Positions 36,352-48,528 are shown, numbered from the stretch's first letter. The stretch: 64,000 nt of DNA from FEN-1297 sp963843605 (GCA_963843605.1 CAWJLA010000001.1:1302001-1366000), one strand, 5' to 3'. The notes: a model not told the origin generated them from the sequence alone. Numbers and translations: made by a program.

Positions 36352-39300
36352 TCATTCACCTACTTTTATAATATACGGAGAGCTGCTTCCGGAAACTTCC
36401 GGATAGTACATAAGATAACCCTGTGCAGGTGAAACATTAAAATCGCCCGGTAATTCTGCGCGAATTATATATGAAAAATCCATTTCCTCGTTTACGTTTG
36501 TTACAAAGAATGAAACCCTGTCGTCGTGGTATTCTTTATCCGCATAAAACCAAATCCACGGCCGCATACCGATATAATTATTTGACTGACTGTTCTCACC
36601 TTTGATTTCGTATCTTGATTCATCTTTAATAGCTTCGAATCCTGAAGGAAGCATATCTTCGAGAATAAAATACTGAAGACCGTCATCACCGGTTTCAACA
36701 TGGGTCTTCACAAGAATAATATCGCCTGATTTAATTTCTCCGTTAATTTTTTGTTTTATGTAGATGATTTTATCTCCCTGGTTTTCCGGCTTAAGTAGAT
36801 AATAGTTTCTTTTTATATTAAATACAGGAGTTATTTCATTGCTCTGGTTTGTTGTATAATATTCATTCACTCCTGAAATGTATGCGGTACCCGGTCCGTT
36901 TTTAATTACTACCAGTTTATTCTCACCGTGACGCAGGTTTTTTTGCGGCAGACCGTTAATAATTACCGAAGGCTGGTCGTTAAACACATCGGCTTTTGTA
37001 AAATTTTTATCTAAAATTTTTACGTTATTAAGATATACCGAAACATTAAAATTAGGTTTAAGTTCATTTGTATGTTTTAGAAAATCGGTCAGAGCAAAAA
37101 GAACGGTAGCCGTTTCCTGGGTTGAGTGCCAAGAAAACCCTTGCTTCTGCAGTAAAAGCCATCTTACCGCTTTTGAAACAAGCTGATAATTATTGTCCCG
37201 CAATAGTAAAGCTTTCACCGCAAAAGCCGTACTTTGGACCTTATCATCGTGCCATGAGTAATGCCATGCCTTTCCGCCCCAATATGCAAAGCTGCTTTCA
37301 CGTACAGCGGATTCTGCCAACTTGTTTAAAACATTTGATGTCCTGACATTTTCGCCAATGTTATTTAATGAAAGCGCAAGAAGGGAGAGCGCATATGGAT
37401 TTAAATTTTCTTTCAGCAGATTATCGATGCGCGAAAGATAAATTTGTTTATTCAAAGATTTATTAACTGCTGTGGTAAAAACATAAATCATAAATGAACG
37501 AGTAGTAAAATTATCCTGGTTGCCGTCATTTATCTGTTGTTTAAGACTAGCTATTCCGTTATTAAAGACAGTGGAATCGATATAATAACCGGCCTTATTA
37601 GCAAGCGACAGTCCGTATATAACGTAGGCGGTCATATAAGGATTAGTCTTATCGTTTGTCCACCATCCCCATCCGCCGTCCGAATGCTGGAAATTATATA
37701 ATCTCTTTAATCCGGCATCTACCATCTTAGGAAGTTCCTTAAGAACATCCGCATCAAGCGGCGCATCTATTTCTCTGAATGTATTTGCTACTATGATCGT
37801 CGGTAAGAACCGGCTCATCGTTTGCTCAACACAACCGTACGGATAACCTACAAGGTCGTCAATTGCTTTCAGCATAGTTCCGGCTAGCGACGGAGAAACA
37901 GATAATGAAAACTTTGCTGTCCGTAAATCCACATCATCAGGAATATTGAAACTTAAATTTTCAGTACCTCTTTCAGCTGAATAATCTGCAACGACAGGTT
38001 TATCGACCTTTACACCTGATGGCCAAATAGGTACATTTAACTTAACTGCATCCGATTCTTCGTTTGTTAAGGCAGATGCCTCTAGCTTGGCTTCTCCAAC
38101 TGGGTCAGCAACTTTGACCCTCCAGTCAATTCTGACTTCCGAGTCACTATCGACGTTTACAGTATAATATTTCTTTTCACTATTCTGCCAGGTAGAGTCG
38201 AAGCCGGATTGATTTATCCTCGATCCCGTAATTTTCAAAGTTCCCGCATCAAAGCTGATCTTCACATTTTTTGCAGATTTGAGATAATTATGAACAATAG
38301 TCGACAATATTTAATTCGTCGCCCTCTCTGAAAAACCGCGGAGTTTCCAGGCGGATAAGTAGATTTTTTCTTGAAATTATTTTATCGGTATTCTGACCGA
38401 CGAGTGTATTATTTGTAATTCCTCTAACAGTAGTCCGCCACGTTGTCAGATTATCAGGCAAATCAAAGCTAACTTCCGCTTTGCCGTTGACATCCGTTAT
38501 TACATCGGCATCCCAGAAAGCAGCATCAGAAAATTTATTTCTGACCCGCGGTTCAACATATCTTTTTGCTTCCAAAGCATCGCTTTCCGAAAGCATTTCA
38601 GCCATCGGAGCGGCTTTTGCCTGAGCTCTCACCTCAACACTGTTTACAGCAAATGATTTTAGCATTGGGCTAGTTGAACCTGGGTATAAGATATAGTTGG
38701 AGTAATTGCTTAAATCGATATTTTTTGAGGTTTCGTCATGTACATCAATCTGCCCAAAATAATAAATCTGGAAATCTCCGAAGAGCAGAAATAACTTATA
38801 ATCACCCTGTTTAATATTACTGAATTGATATTTTCCGGAAGTATCGGATTCCATTCTGTAAAAATACTTATCTCCGCTCAGCAGCAGGTATATATTCCCG
38901 AATTTTGCATGTTCTTTTTTCAATGTAAGCCTTCCGAAAAGATTGCCGGTACCTTCGGGACTGATGTTGTGATATTTTGTTTTTGAATCCATTATGGTTG
39001 CCTGTCTGCTTACCCCGTTATAATTGCTGTTCTGAAGAGATGAATATGTCGGAATAACCGAATACCCGGGCGCATAATAAAAAGTTTTTATATTCGGTGT
39101 TTCATCTTCCTTGATGGCATAGATACTCTCATCAACAACGCCTATTGAAAGGTCGGTGTTTTTTACAGGCCTGCCTTTAGCGTCTTTTGCGGTTATGTTG
39201 TATTTTACTTTCTCACCCGGATTATAAATTTCTTTCTCAGGTACCGCTGTGATTGTTAGAAATTTATCTTTATCCAAAACACCTATCATCTTGGAAGTAT

Positions 39301-41338
39301 GCTGAAGCTGATCGTCCTTTAAATAAGTAACATCGATGTTGAAACTCGGCGCGTACTGTTCAGTCAACTTTATTTTCACGGTCAGGGTATTTTTATCCAC
39401 TCGGTAAACTTTATAACCGATAAAATCTTTACTTTCGTATGAGACAAGAACATCCATACCAGTATGCGGAAAAAAGATAAACGCCGTAAGACTGTCGCCC
39501 TTCTCGTAAGAGTCTTTATCTGTAGCAATTTCAAGTCCGTTGCTTGAACCGCCGTAATAATAATAGTTAATATTACCCACATAGAATGAGCCTGATGCAG
39601 TGATTAATCTCCCCTTTTCATCATTAGCACAAACAGTATATTTAAAGCTGCCGTTAACAAGTATCTTCGGTATAAAGGCAACGACAGATTTGCCTAGTGT
39701 ATCCGTCTTTCCTATCAAAGTATCGCTCACAGGGCGGGAATAGGAAATATTATTTTCTTTAATCTCCGGGTAATTGACAATAATACGGAAACCGGTGCTG
39801 ACGGGGCGGGATGAAAAATCAGCCGTATTTATTCTAAGCTTTACCGGTTCTCCTTTTTTTTCAAAATATCTTTCCGGAGAGGTAGTTATTGAAAAACTTC
39901 CCCTGGTAACAAATACATTAGCTTCACCCGATATTGTATTTCTGGAATTATCTGTTACCTCAGCCGATATAATATAGATATAGTCATCGTTCTGTTTTGA
40001 AGGCGCAGTTATTTCATAATTAAATTTTCCGTCATTACCCAGTACGCCGGTTTGTTCGGATATAAGGTCTTTTTTACCGTAGTTCCGGAAACGGCTTGGA
40101 GCGAAACTCTGATAGAACCATGCATAATCCGACCAATACCACCATGGTCTCCAGTAGTTTTGACGGTATATTTTAACGTCAACTTTTGCACTCATAACCG
40201 GCGAACCGAAATAATAATCAGCAGATACGCTTACTTTAACAGTATCCCCTGATGCATACTGTTTTTTAGCAGTTTCAACTTTAACAAGATACTCCGGTTT
40301 TTTATATTCTTGCACATCGAAGGATCCGTAATAAGTCATATCATCTTTAGTTAAAACTATACTGTAACTGCCGAGATCCGCTTCATTGTCCAGTTTTAGG
40401 TTACCTGTTAAAGAACCGAATTCATTTGTCTTCAAACTACCGGAATAAACTTCCTTATTCTTAGGGGATTTTATACTGACGGAAAATTTCTCATTGGGAA
40501 TATTTCTATATTCTTCACCAAATTTTTGTCTTATGACGGCTTTAAAGTAAACTTGCTGCCCCGGCCTGTAGACAGGCTGGTTGGTATATATATATGCCGT
40601 ATAGTAATTATTATCTGTCCGGAAGTAGAAATACGGATCGCTGAGTACCGTTTCGTCAGACGTTCGCGCAATAATAAGAAACGGCCTGTTCGCATTACTT
40701 AGAGTGTCGCTTATATTGAATACCGCCAGACCATCTTTATCGGAATTCTCTTTCTGCAGCATAGTATTTTTATCATAAAGTGCATACTTTACATTCTTAA
40801 CAATATCGCCGGTGCTTGAGTTTGCAACAAAGGTTAATAATTGCCTCCCATTGTTTTTATAGACCATAGCCAGGTTAGAAACCACTATTCCGCAATAAGC
40901 TACTTGTTCGCCGCTTAATGCCTGAAGAATGTAATACCCGGGCTTTTCTATTTTTCCCAAATCAAGGTTCTTGTTCGACCTGTAATAGTCGGTAGACTGA
41001 ACTGGAGTATTCCAGTCTTTTATTAGTTGTGTGTATTGAAGAAGGAAATCGCTGCCGGAGCCCCATACATCGAAATTATAACGGGCATAAGTTCTGTTTA
41101 TTTTTGTAAAGAAGTCGGCGGCATTTTCAACCTTAAATAGTCTGAGATGATAATTGTTCGTCTTAGATGCTGAGTAAAGATTGATGCGAACATCGCTTCC
41201 CGGGGTAAAAACAGTATAATTTATTAAGCTGAATCTTTCATCGCTGTTGCCGGTACGATTAGAACTCCCAAGCAGAAGAGGGATAATAAATATCAGAAGA
41301 ATTGATAGTTTCTTACCGGGTAGGAGATAATTCTTCAT
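36352..41338 (-). pseudogene. Bacterial alpha-2-macroglobulin, split by a one-base frameshift
   Basis: The first frame (ATG 41338 to stop 38288, 1016 residues) ends VDYCS*, the second (38307 to 36352) begins STIVHNYLKSAKNVKISF. Together they read RFFREGDELNIV plus TIVHNYLKSAK, the joint of one protein; an extra base at about 38302 (GTC G ACT ATT) breaks it. Restored length about 1,660 residues. Signal peptide MKNYLLPGKKLSILLIFIIP; macroglobulin MG domains with PVYRPGQQVYFKAVIR; C-terminal thioester CVEQ (downstream frame residues 159-162) in a terpenoid-cyclase-like domain, GWGWWTNDKTNPYMTAYVIY. It should trap proteases in the periplasm or on the outer membrane. Without a restored frame it is not functional as thioester protein. 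Confidence 0.85.
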
Positions 41339-41873
41339 ACAATGCCTTTTATTATTTTGGGCTTATACGGCCGACGTATAAAAAAGTGCCCGGATATTAG
41401 TTATATAAATTAATTGATCCGGAACTCTGACAGTATTGATGTAAGTATTAAACTACAATAATTACCGCAATAGCTTGTTGAAGATGTAAACGCAGCATCC
41501 AAATATTATCGAACCAATATATGAAAAAATTTAGTGCGATGATTTACGGCTGTACCATGTGCCTAGTTTAGCATAATCAAAATAAAAACATATTCCGGCA
41601 TCACCGCAGAACGAATCTTCCGTTTTTATATATGCGATGAAGAAATAATCTAATTACTAAAATTTAATTATATTCTCTTCATACTGGGCAATCTCGGCAT
41701 CAATCTAAAGGGCTTTCAAAGTTTTATGTAAAAAACCGAATATAATACGATTTCGTTCGATTATTTGAATTACAGTCAGGGCTTCCCAAGTGTGACAAGA
41801 TATATTGCTATTACTACGGTGCCGGTCTAACTTTGTTATGTTAATAAATTGTTAAACATTATGAGAGGTATAT
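41339..41873. other. Intergenic spacer between divergent genes
   Basis: About 535 bp, AT-rich, between the divergent alpha-2-macroglobulin and RlpA genes. It must hold both promoters. I saw no protein-like frame over 20 codons, no RNA gene and no strong hairpin. Confidence 0.55.
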
Positions 41874-42368
41874 TTGAAGTCATTAACCAAAGTCATTATA
41901 ATCACCATTATGATTTTGCTGGTTGGATTTACACTGGTAACAAGCGAGTCTAATAAAACATTTGAACCGGCAAATATTCCTGAAACCACGACCGTAAATA
42001 ATGACATAAACAGAGAAAATACATCAATTGTAAATTATATAAACAAAGGAGATATGACAGCATCATGGTACGGGCCACGTTTCCATGGTAAATTAACGGC
42101 TAACGGCGAAATTTTCGACCAATTGGCGCTCACTGCTGCCAGTAAAACCTTAAAATTCGGCACTTTATTGAAACTTACCAACCTAAGAAACGACAAATCG
42201 GTTGTCGTAAGAATAAACGATCGGGGTCCTTATATCGAAGGCAGACAACTCGATCTTTCCAAAGGTGCTGCATTGGCACTGGGAATGGTACAAAGAGGCG
42301 TTATCAAGGTTCAAGTTGAGCAGCTTAGCTTAAAAGGAGTCAACTTCCCTGTTATTTCCTTGAATTAA
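41874..42368 (+). CDS. RlpA-like septal/lytic transglycosylase domain protein
   Basis: 164 residues, TTG start at 41874 supported by AGAGG 7 nt upstream. An N-terminal hydrophobic stretch (VIIITIMILLVGFTLVTSE, about 7-25) is a signal/anchor. The C-terminal double-psi beta-barrel reads ASWYGPRFHGKLTANGEIFD and VRINDRGPYIEGRQLDLS, the RlpA core including Asp in NDRGPY used as acid by lytic enzymes and the GAALALGM end. RlpA cuts naked glycan strands of peptidoglycan at septa in other bacteria. No SPOR domain is visible. Terminator follows. Confidence 0.88.
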   Translation: MKSLTKVIIITIMILLVGFTLVTSESNKTFEPANIPETTTVNNDINRENTSIVNYINKGDMTASWYGPRFHGKLTANGEIFDQLALTAASKTLKFGTLLKLTNLRNDKSVVVRINDRGPYIEGRQLDLSKGAALALGMVQRGVIKVQVEQLSLKGVNFPVISLN

Positions 42369-42388
42369 ACTTAATCATTTAGCCAAAG

Positions 42389-42419
42389 AGTCCGGTTCAA
42401 AAAGCCGGACTTTTTTTTT
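42389..42419 (+). terminator. Terminator of the RlpA gene
   Basis: Stem AGTCCGG (42389-42395) with CCGGACT (42405-42411), 9-nt loop, then T9 (42411-42419). It lies about 21 bp after the stop. Confidence 0.87.
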
Positions 42420-42551
42420 GCCTTTGTGAAATTCCCGCCTTAATATTTAATTATAAATTCTTAAATTTCGGTCTCGCTGTGCTTATTATAAAAAATCAAG
42501 CCGGACAAACTGAAGCGGCGGCCGGCAATCCACCAACTAACGGATATTTTT

Positions 42552-43106
42552 ATGAAGAAACTTAACCTGGGCTGCGGCAAAGACCTCAAAGAAGGATATA
42601 TTAATCTCGATATAGTCGACTACGGAGGAAACATGATTCATGATATCAATTCTTTTCCTTATCCGTTTGAGGAAAACTCATTCGACGAGATATTTGCATC
42701 CCATGTACTTGAGCACCTGGAAAGTTTTCATAAAACAATTACAGAACTCTACCGGATATTAAAGCCCAACGGACTTCTAGTTGTATATGTTCCTTTCTTT
42801 CTTAATACAAAATATTTCGGCGAGCCCGACCACAAGATACCTTTTTCAATACGCTCCTTCGACAACTACGAATATATTGGCAACCGCAAATTAAAGTTCT
42901 ACGAGAAATGGAAGCTTAACCACAGGACCAACTATGAAGGCAAAGCTCAGTTTGAAGTAATCGAAAAACGTTTTATTACCTCCCATTTCCCTATTCTGAA
43001 ATGGATGGACCACTTACTTAATATTGAGCCGGTGATGTACGAAAGATTCTTTGCCGGCATTTTCTCGCCCGAAGAAGTATACTTCAAGTTACGCGCCATT
43101 AAGTAA
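42552..43106 (+). CDS. Class I SAM-dependent methyltransferase
   Basis: 184 residues. SAM-binding motif I is KKLNLGCGKDLKEGYINLDI at the start, followed by FPYPFEENSFDEIFASHVLE (motif around the acidic ribose ligand and motif IV), HLESFHKTITELYRILKPNG and LVVYVPFF. Methyltransf_11-type. The start is ATG 42552 (MKKLNLGCG). Acceptor unknown; such genes are often in glycan or lipid clusters. Monocistronic, 183 bp after the RlpA stop, and convergent with DUF423. Confidence 0.85.
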   Translation: MKKLNLGCGKDLKEGYINLDIVDYGGNMIHDINSFPYPFEENSFDEIFASHVLEHLESFHKTITELYRILKPNGLLVVYVPFFLNTKYFGEPDHKIPFSIRSFDNYEYIGNRKLKFYEKWKLNHRTNYEGKAQFEVIEKRFITSHFPILKWMDHLLNIEPVMYERFFAGIFSPEEVYFKLRAIK

Positions 43107-43294
43107 TTTAATTTCATAATTTTAGGTAAGCTCTAAATTTCTTCCAAAACGGCCGAAACGGCATTCGGAAATTCATTCTTTGCTGTAATTGCGACTAACC
43201 AAAGAATAAGTCAAGTAACTATTACATGTCAATTTTACATGCAATAATTGTTTCGGGGGATGTAGTCTTTTTCTTATCTGCGGCATTAAGACTA

Positions 43295-43657
43295 CTAACC
43301 TCGAACAGCTTTTACTGCCAGCCACAGCCAGCCAATCAGGAAGCAGAGACCCCCGAACGGAGTTATAATAGCATAAGCTGTAACAGCCGTAACTGCATAT
43401 AAATAAAGAGAAAACGAGAATAATAATATTCCGGTTGCAAAGAACAGACCGGATTTAAAGTAAATACTTTTATCTGCAAGTCCAATGGCAAGTATTACTA
43501 CAGAGTGGATTAAATGATACAGTACTCCGGTCTTGTAAATCTCCATCATCTCGGGTGAAAGTTTTTCACTTAGTCCGTGAGCACCGAAGGCTCCCAATGC
43601 AACGGCGAGGAATCCAGATATCGACCCGGTAATTACGAAATGTTTTCCTTTATTCAT
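43295..43657 (-). CDS. DUF423 small membrane protein
   Basis: 120 residues with four hydrophobic helices: FVITGSISGFLAVALGAFGA HG (split by a turn), LIHSVVILAIGLADKS, LFFATGILLFSFSLYLYAV and AIITPFGGLCFLIGWLWLAV. The stretch GAFGAHGL and HLIHSVVIL are DUF423 landmarks. Function unknown. It is 46 bp downstream of uvrB in the same direction and may be co-transcribed. Confidence 0.9.
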   Translation of the reverse strand: MNKGKHFVITGSISGFLAVALGAFGAHGLSEKLSPEMMEIYKTGVLYHLIHSVVILAIGLADKSIYFKSGLFFATGILLFSFSLYLYAVTAVTAYAIITPFGGLCFLIGWLWLAVKAVRG

Positions 43658-43703
43658 TATTTTTTATAAATTTTATTTTTCATGTTGATTATAATTAATT
43701 TGA

Positions 43704-45722
43704 TTATGCGGATTTTACCATTTTTTTCAACCTATTAACCTCATCCCTAAGCAACGCCGCTTTTTCGAATTCCAGGTCTTTGGCGGCTTGATGCATCTGT
43801 TCCATCAATTGTTCGATCAGATCTTCTTTCTGTTCTTTGTTCATATATTTTAAAACAGGTTCTGCTACTTTTACGAAAGCACCGGTATCTTTGTCTTCTT
43901 TCTTCCTTACATCGGCTATTGAAGTGGATGAAAGAATATCTTCCATACTTTTATATATTGTTGTGGGAGAAATATTATGCTCTTTATTATACTGCATTTG
44001 AATTACTCTTCGCCGTTCGGTTTCGTCTATTGTTTTTTTCATCGACTGAGTAATTTTATCCGCGTACATAATAACTTTCCCACTCGCGTTTCGGGCAGTT
44101 CTTCCCGCAGTCTGCATTAAAGAGCGCTCGCTGCGCAGGAATCCTTCTTTATCTGCATCTATAATGGCTACTAAAGACACTTCCGGAAGATCCAGCCCTT
44201 CTCTTAAGAGATTAACTCCCACAAGTACATCGAAGTCTCCTAGACGGAGATCCCTTAATATTTCCACACGTTCCAGGGCATCGATATCACTGTGAATATA
44301 TCTTACCAATATTCCGATCTTATCCAGGTAATCCGATAGATCCTCCGCCATTTTTTTTGTTAAAGTAGTTACGAGCACCCGCTCTTTCTTTGCTACTCTT
44401 ATTCTTATTTCGCCGATTAAGTCGTCTATCTGCCCTTTAATCGGTCTTACCTCAATTTCCGGGTCAAGTAATCCGGTTGGACGTATAATTTGCTCAACTA
44501 TAATACCGTTGCTTTTCTCTAATTCATAATCCGACGGTGTTGCGCTTACGAATATAACCTGGTTCAGCATTCCCTGAAATTCTTCGAACTTCATGGGTCT
44601 GTTATCCAATGCTGAAGGAAGCCGGAAACCGAACTCAACCAAAGTTTCTTTCCTTGCTCTGTCGCCGTTGTACATAGCTCTTAATTGAGGTACGGTAACA
44701 TGCGATTCATCGATGATCAGCAGAAAATCTTTAGGAAAATAGTCCATCAGGTTATAAGGTCTGGAACCGGGTTCCCGTCCGTCCATATGCCTAGAATAAT
44801 TTTCTATACCGGCACAATATCCTATCTCCTTCATCATTTCTATATCGAACTTAGTCCTCTGTTCAATTCTCTGGGCTTCCAGGTATTTCTCTTCAGACTG
44901 AAAATAATGCAGCCTGTCATTTAACTCGTTCTCAATTTCATAAATAGCTTTTTGAACCTGTTCCCTGTTAGAAACAAAATACTTAGCCGGATAAATAGGA
45001 GAAGAGTCGATTTCTCTTAGAACCTCGCCGGTAACAGAATCTATAACCGAAAGCTTTTCGATATCGTCGTCCCAGTATTCTATCCTGATTGCTTCCTCGT
45101 ACTGATAGGCCGGAATTATCTCGACCACATCTCCCCGGGCCCTGAAAGTTCCGCGGGTAAACTCAACATCGTTTCGGACATAATGAATATCAATAAGATT
45201 TCTCAAAAGTTTTTTTCTCGGGAACTTTTCTCCTTTTTTAAGGAAGATAATCTGATTTGCATATTCCTGGGGGGCTCCGATTCCGTAAATACAGCTAACG
45301 CTGGCAATTACAATTACGTCGCTTCGTCCTTCGATTAGCGAAGTGGTGGCTTTTAATCTTAAACGGTCTATTTCTTCGTTAATGGCAAAGTCTTTTTCGA
45401 TGTACAAGTCCCTCGCCACAACATAAGCTTCCGGCTGATAATAGTCGTAATAGCTGATGAAAAATTCCACTGCGTTTTTAGGGAAGAACGACTTGAACTC
45501 GGAATAAAGCTGCGCGGCCAGAGTTTTATTATGGGATATTATGAGCGTAGGTTTGTTTATCTCTTTAATTACGTTGGATATGGTAAAAGTTTTGCCGCTT
45601 CCGGTAACTCCGAGAAGGGTCTGAAATCTCTCGCCGTTCTTTACGCCCTCTGTCAGCTGCTTAATTGCTTCAGGCTGATCGCCGGATGGCTGATAGCTGG
45701 ATACCAATTCGAATTTATTCAT
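43704..45722 (-). CDS. uvrB: Excinuclease ABC subunit B, UvrB
   Basis: 672 residues, complete and typical for UvrB, the helicase-like damage-verifying subunit of nucleotide excision repair (with UvrA and UvrC). Seen: Walker A LGVTGSGKT (37-45), beta-hairpin YYDYYQPEAYV (91-101) that probes DNA damage, DEAD-box-like DESH in LLIIDESHVTVPQL, helicase motif VI TAGRTARN, and C-terminal UVR motif (EQLMEQMHQAAKDLEFEKAA). ATG start with family N-terminus FELVSSYQPSGDQPEAI. The only known job of this gene is DNA repair. Nearby DUF423 gene follows at 46 bp. Confidence 0.98.
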   Translation of the reverse strand: MNKFELVSSYQPSGDQPEAIKQLTEGVKNGERFQTLLGVTGSGKTFTISNVIKEINKPTLIISHNKTLAAQLYSEFKSFFPKNAVEFFISYYDYYQPEAYVVARDLYIEKDFAINEEIDRLRLKATTSLIEGRSDVIVIASVSCIYGIGAPQEYANQIIFLKKGEKFPRKKLLRNLIDIHYVRNDVEFTRGTFRARGDVVEIIPAYQYEEAIRIEYWDDDIEKLSVIDSVTGEVLREIDSSPIYPAKYFVSNREQVQKAIYEIENELNDRLHYFQSEEKYLEAQRIEQRTKFDIEMMKEIGYCAGIENYSRHMDGREPGSRPYNLMDYFPKDFLLIIDESHVTVPQLRAMYNGDRARKETLVEFGFRLPSALDNRPMKFEEFQGMLNQVIFVSATPSDYELEKSNGIIVEQIIRPTGLLDPEIEVRPIKGQIDDLIGEIRIRVAKKERVLVTTLTKKMAEDLSDYLDKIGILVRYIHSDIDALERVEILRDLRLGDFDVLVGVNLLREGLDLPEVSLVAIIDADKEGFLRSERSLMQTAGRTARNASGKVIMYADKITQSMKKTIDETERRRVIQMQYNKEHNISPTTIYKSMEDILSSTSIADVRKKEDKDTGAFVKVAEPVLKYMNKEQKEDLIEQLMEQMHQAAKDLEFEKAALLRDEVNRLKKMVKSA

Positions 45723-46155
45723 AAATAAGCAATGAGGTTTATATTAAAACATTAATTTAGTAATTTTTAACCCGATTGTTCAATGTAAAACGAATTATAT
45801 TTTTTACTTTACCGCTAGACGATACCTACATCATAGAGAATACCGGACTAATGATACGGGCAACGCGGAACCCGCCTAACCGCGGTTATATTTTAAAAGA
45901 TAAATTATTTATTTAAATCAAGTTTCGCCGTAATAACAATTTGCCGGAACAGAAAAATATATACCGGTTACATAATTTTACCCTGAATAAATTATTTTTT
46001 TAGTTAACTTTAGCGGATTAAATAATTTAAATAGATAATCCAAGAAACATTTATCATTGATTAATAGTAAAGGATCCGCTTACCGCAAATTTGTACCGGC
46101 CCTAAGAATTTAACATTTATAATCAGTTACTGATTTAACACCAAGGATTCCCGTT
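45723..46155. other. Intergenic spacer between divergent uvrB and TonB receptor genes
   Basis: About 430 bp, strongly AT-rich, with no protein-like frame, RNA gene or copy of the repeats described in this window. It must carry both promoters. No clear box pair could be assigned. Confidence 0.55.
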
Positions 46156-48528
46156 ATGAATAAAGCGGAACTGAGTTCCTATACAATCTTATTCTTAATT
46201 TTATTTTCAATTTCCTTAAAAGCTCAGGCAAGCAGCACATCGACAATAAGCGGATTTGTTTACGATAAATCAACCGGTGAAACGCTAATAGGAACAAACG
46301 TTTATCTGAAGGACAGCCATCTCGGAAGCATAACCAACAATAACGGTTATTTTGTAATATCAAACGTTCCGGTAGGAAAGCAAAAACTCATTGCAAGTTA
46401 CGTCGGATATAAAACCGCAGAACAGGATATAAATGTAAACGGCAGCAGCAGTATAATTAAAATATATCTTACGCCTTCCGCTTACAACGTGGGTGAAGTA
46501 GTTGTAAAAGGAGATTCCGAAAAGATTGGCGATCGGCTTTTCTCAAGGCCGGTGTCGACGATTGAAATGAACTCGAGTCAGGTAAACCAGATACCGAAAG
46601 TGGTTGAAGCGGATCTGCTCCGCGCCCTTCAGACAATGCCCGGAATTACGGCACTATCAGATTTCTCATCGGCTATTTATGTACGCGGCGGTACTCCCGA
46701 CCAGAATCTCTACCTGGTAGACGGTGCCGAAATATATAACCCTGAGCATGCATTCGGCATCTTTTCTACATTTAATACAAATGCAATTAAGCGTGTAGAG
46801 GTTTCCAAAGGTGGTTTCGGTGCCGAATACGGAGACAGGCTTTCATCCGTCATTAACGTTATTAACCTTGAAGGCAACAGGAAAAAATTTCAGGGTGATT
46901 TTAACCTGAGCCTTATAGCCGCCTCGTTAACTCTGCAGTCGCCTATCGGCTCAATCGGTTCGATCTCCGGATCTTTCAGACGGACATACATAGATCAGAC
47001 GTACGCAAAATTCATCAAGAACCTGCCCAGTTATTATTTTGACGACGGTAACCTTAAAGCTTTTTTCCAGTTCGGAGATAAAGACAATCTTACTTTAAGT
47101 TATTTCGGCAGTAAAGACAATCTGGATTACAAGATTGATAAAACTCTGCCCCAAAGTCCTCACTTCCTGTATGACTGGGGAAATAAGCTCGGTACAATAA
47201 ACTGGAAACATATTTTCAGCGACAAGATTTTTACCAGTTTTTACCTAACCGGCAGCAATTTCCAATCTAATTTCAGCGTTAATCAGTTCCAGCGTTTTGA
47301 AGAAAAAAATTCATTATCGGATTACACCGCGAAAGGTTCGCTTGAGTATTTTATCTCCAACGAATTGAATATGAAAACTGGAATTGATTATAAACATCTC
47401 GGTCTACTGTATAATTTTGATTGGAATGCAGGGCTGGTAAATATAAACAGTCTTGCTCATGAAACAAGCGCTTATGTAAGTTTCTTGTGGCATCCCATTC
47501 CGGTATGGGATATTGAAGCCGGATTAAGGTATACTCAATTTCAATCCGATAAAACTTTTACGCATTTTCTTCCCCGACTGTCGGTTAAATACAGGCTATC
47601 GGCAACAAGTAATATAAAATTCGCAACCGGGATTTATAGCCAGTATCTCGACAGCATTCAGAGACTTTTCTTTTCCAGCATATGGATGGCTGCGGATAAG
47701 AATATCAACAATTCAAAAGCAACACATTATGTACTCGGATATCAGAAGCAGGTCGCAAATTATTTTGTACTGGACGTTGAGTCATACATAAAATATTACA
47801 AGAATCTTTATATCTTCAATCAGAATTTCAATGCTCAAGTAACACCGACTTATTATCTAACCGACGGAAATCCGGTATATACTTCTAATCAGAATTTATT
47901 GACAAGGGGTGACGGCACATCTTACGGCCTGGAGCTTATGCTGCGAAAGGACGTAGGCGCGGTTTCCGGCTGGATCTCGTATTCGTTATCAAGAACTCAG
48001 TATAATTTCGACGGTATAAATCAGGACAATACATTCGTACCGAGACAGGACAGAACATCTGTTTTGAATTTTGTACTGAACGGAAATATAAACGATATAT
48101 TAAAAGGAAATTGGAACGGTGCGCCTGAAAAATCAAGTTCGAGCTGGCTGCTGGGATTGAATTTCGTCTTTACTTCAGGGCAGCCGATTACCGTGCCGGT
48201 GTCGGCTTATTTTGTAAACACGCTGCCCGACTGGAATAATTACAGCACTGCAAACCAGGACCTTCCCGCTTACAAGTTATACCCCGGAGCAATTGATACT
48301 TATAGACTCCCGCCTTATATAAGAATGGACTTAAGCATCACATATCGTAAGGATTACGGTTCATGGTCGCTCGCTCCGTATCTGCAGATTATTAATATCG
48401 GCAATAGGAAGAACATCTGGTTTATAAATTATAAAAGCAACATAACAAACGGTGCTGTTGTACAGGATATTACGACCGAAGACATGCTGCCGATTCTTCC
48501 GAGTCTCGGCTTGACAATAAAATTTTGA
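46156..48528 (+). CDS. TonB-dependent receptor with carboxypeptidase-regulatory-like N-domain
   Basis: 790 residues, outer-membrane import receptor. Order: signal peptide (about 1-24, ending LKAQA), CarboxypepD_reg-like domain (about 28-110: STISGFVYDKSTGETLIGTN, VGKQKLIASYVGYKTAEQDI), plug domain (about 115-235: LLRALQTMPGITALSDFSSA, IYVRGGTPDQNLYLVDGAEI) and a beta-barrel to the C-terminus (final strand ILPSLGLTIKF). Energised by the TonB-ExbBD complex; the ligand is unknown. The DUF4249 lipoprotein gene overlaps its end, as in many SusC/D-like pairs of this phylum. Confidence 0.92.
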   Translation: MNKAELSSYTILFLILFSISLKAQASSTSTISGFVYDKSTGETLIGTNVYLKDSHLGSITNNNGYFVISNVPVGKQKLIASYVGYKTAEQDINVNGSSSIIKIYLTPSAYNVGEVVVKGDSEKIGDRLFSRPVSTIEMNSSQVNQIPKVVEADLLRALQTMPGITALSDFSSAIYVRGGTPDQNLYLVDGAEIYNPEHAFGIFSTFNTNAIKRVEVSKGGFGAEYGDRLSSVINVINLEGNRKKFQGDFNLSLIAASLTLQSPIGSIGSISGSFRRTYIDQTYAKFIKNLPSYYFDDGNLKAFFQFGDKDNLTLSYFGSKDNLDYKIDKTLPQSPHFLYDWGNKLGTINWKHIFSDKIFTSFYLTGSNFQSNFSVNQFQRFEEKNSLSDYTAKGSLEYFISNELNMKTGIDYKHLGLLYNFDWNAGLVNINSLAHETSAYVSFLWHPIPVWDIEAGLRYTQFQSDKTFTHFLPRLSVKYRLSATSNIKFATGIYSQYLDSIQRLFFSSIWMAADKNINNSKATHYVLGYQKQVANYFVLDVESYIKYYKNLYIFNQNFNAQVTPTYYLTDGNPVYTSNQNLLTRGDGTSYGLELMLRKDVGAVSGWISYSLSRTQYNFDGINQDNTFVPRQDRTSVLNFVLNGNINDILKGNWNGAPEKSSSSWLLGLNFVFTSGQPITVPVSAYFVNTLPDWNNYSTANQDLPAYKLYPGAIDTYRLPPYIRMDLSITYRKDYGSWSLAPYLQIINIGNRKNIWFINYKSNITNGAVVQDITTEDMLPILPSLGLTIKF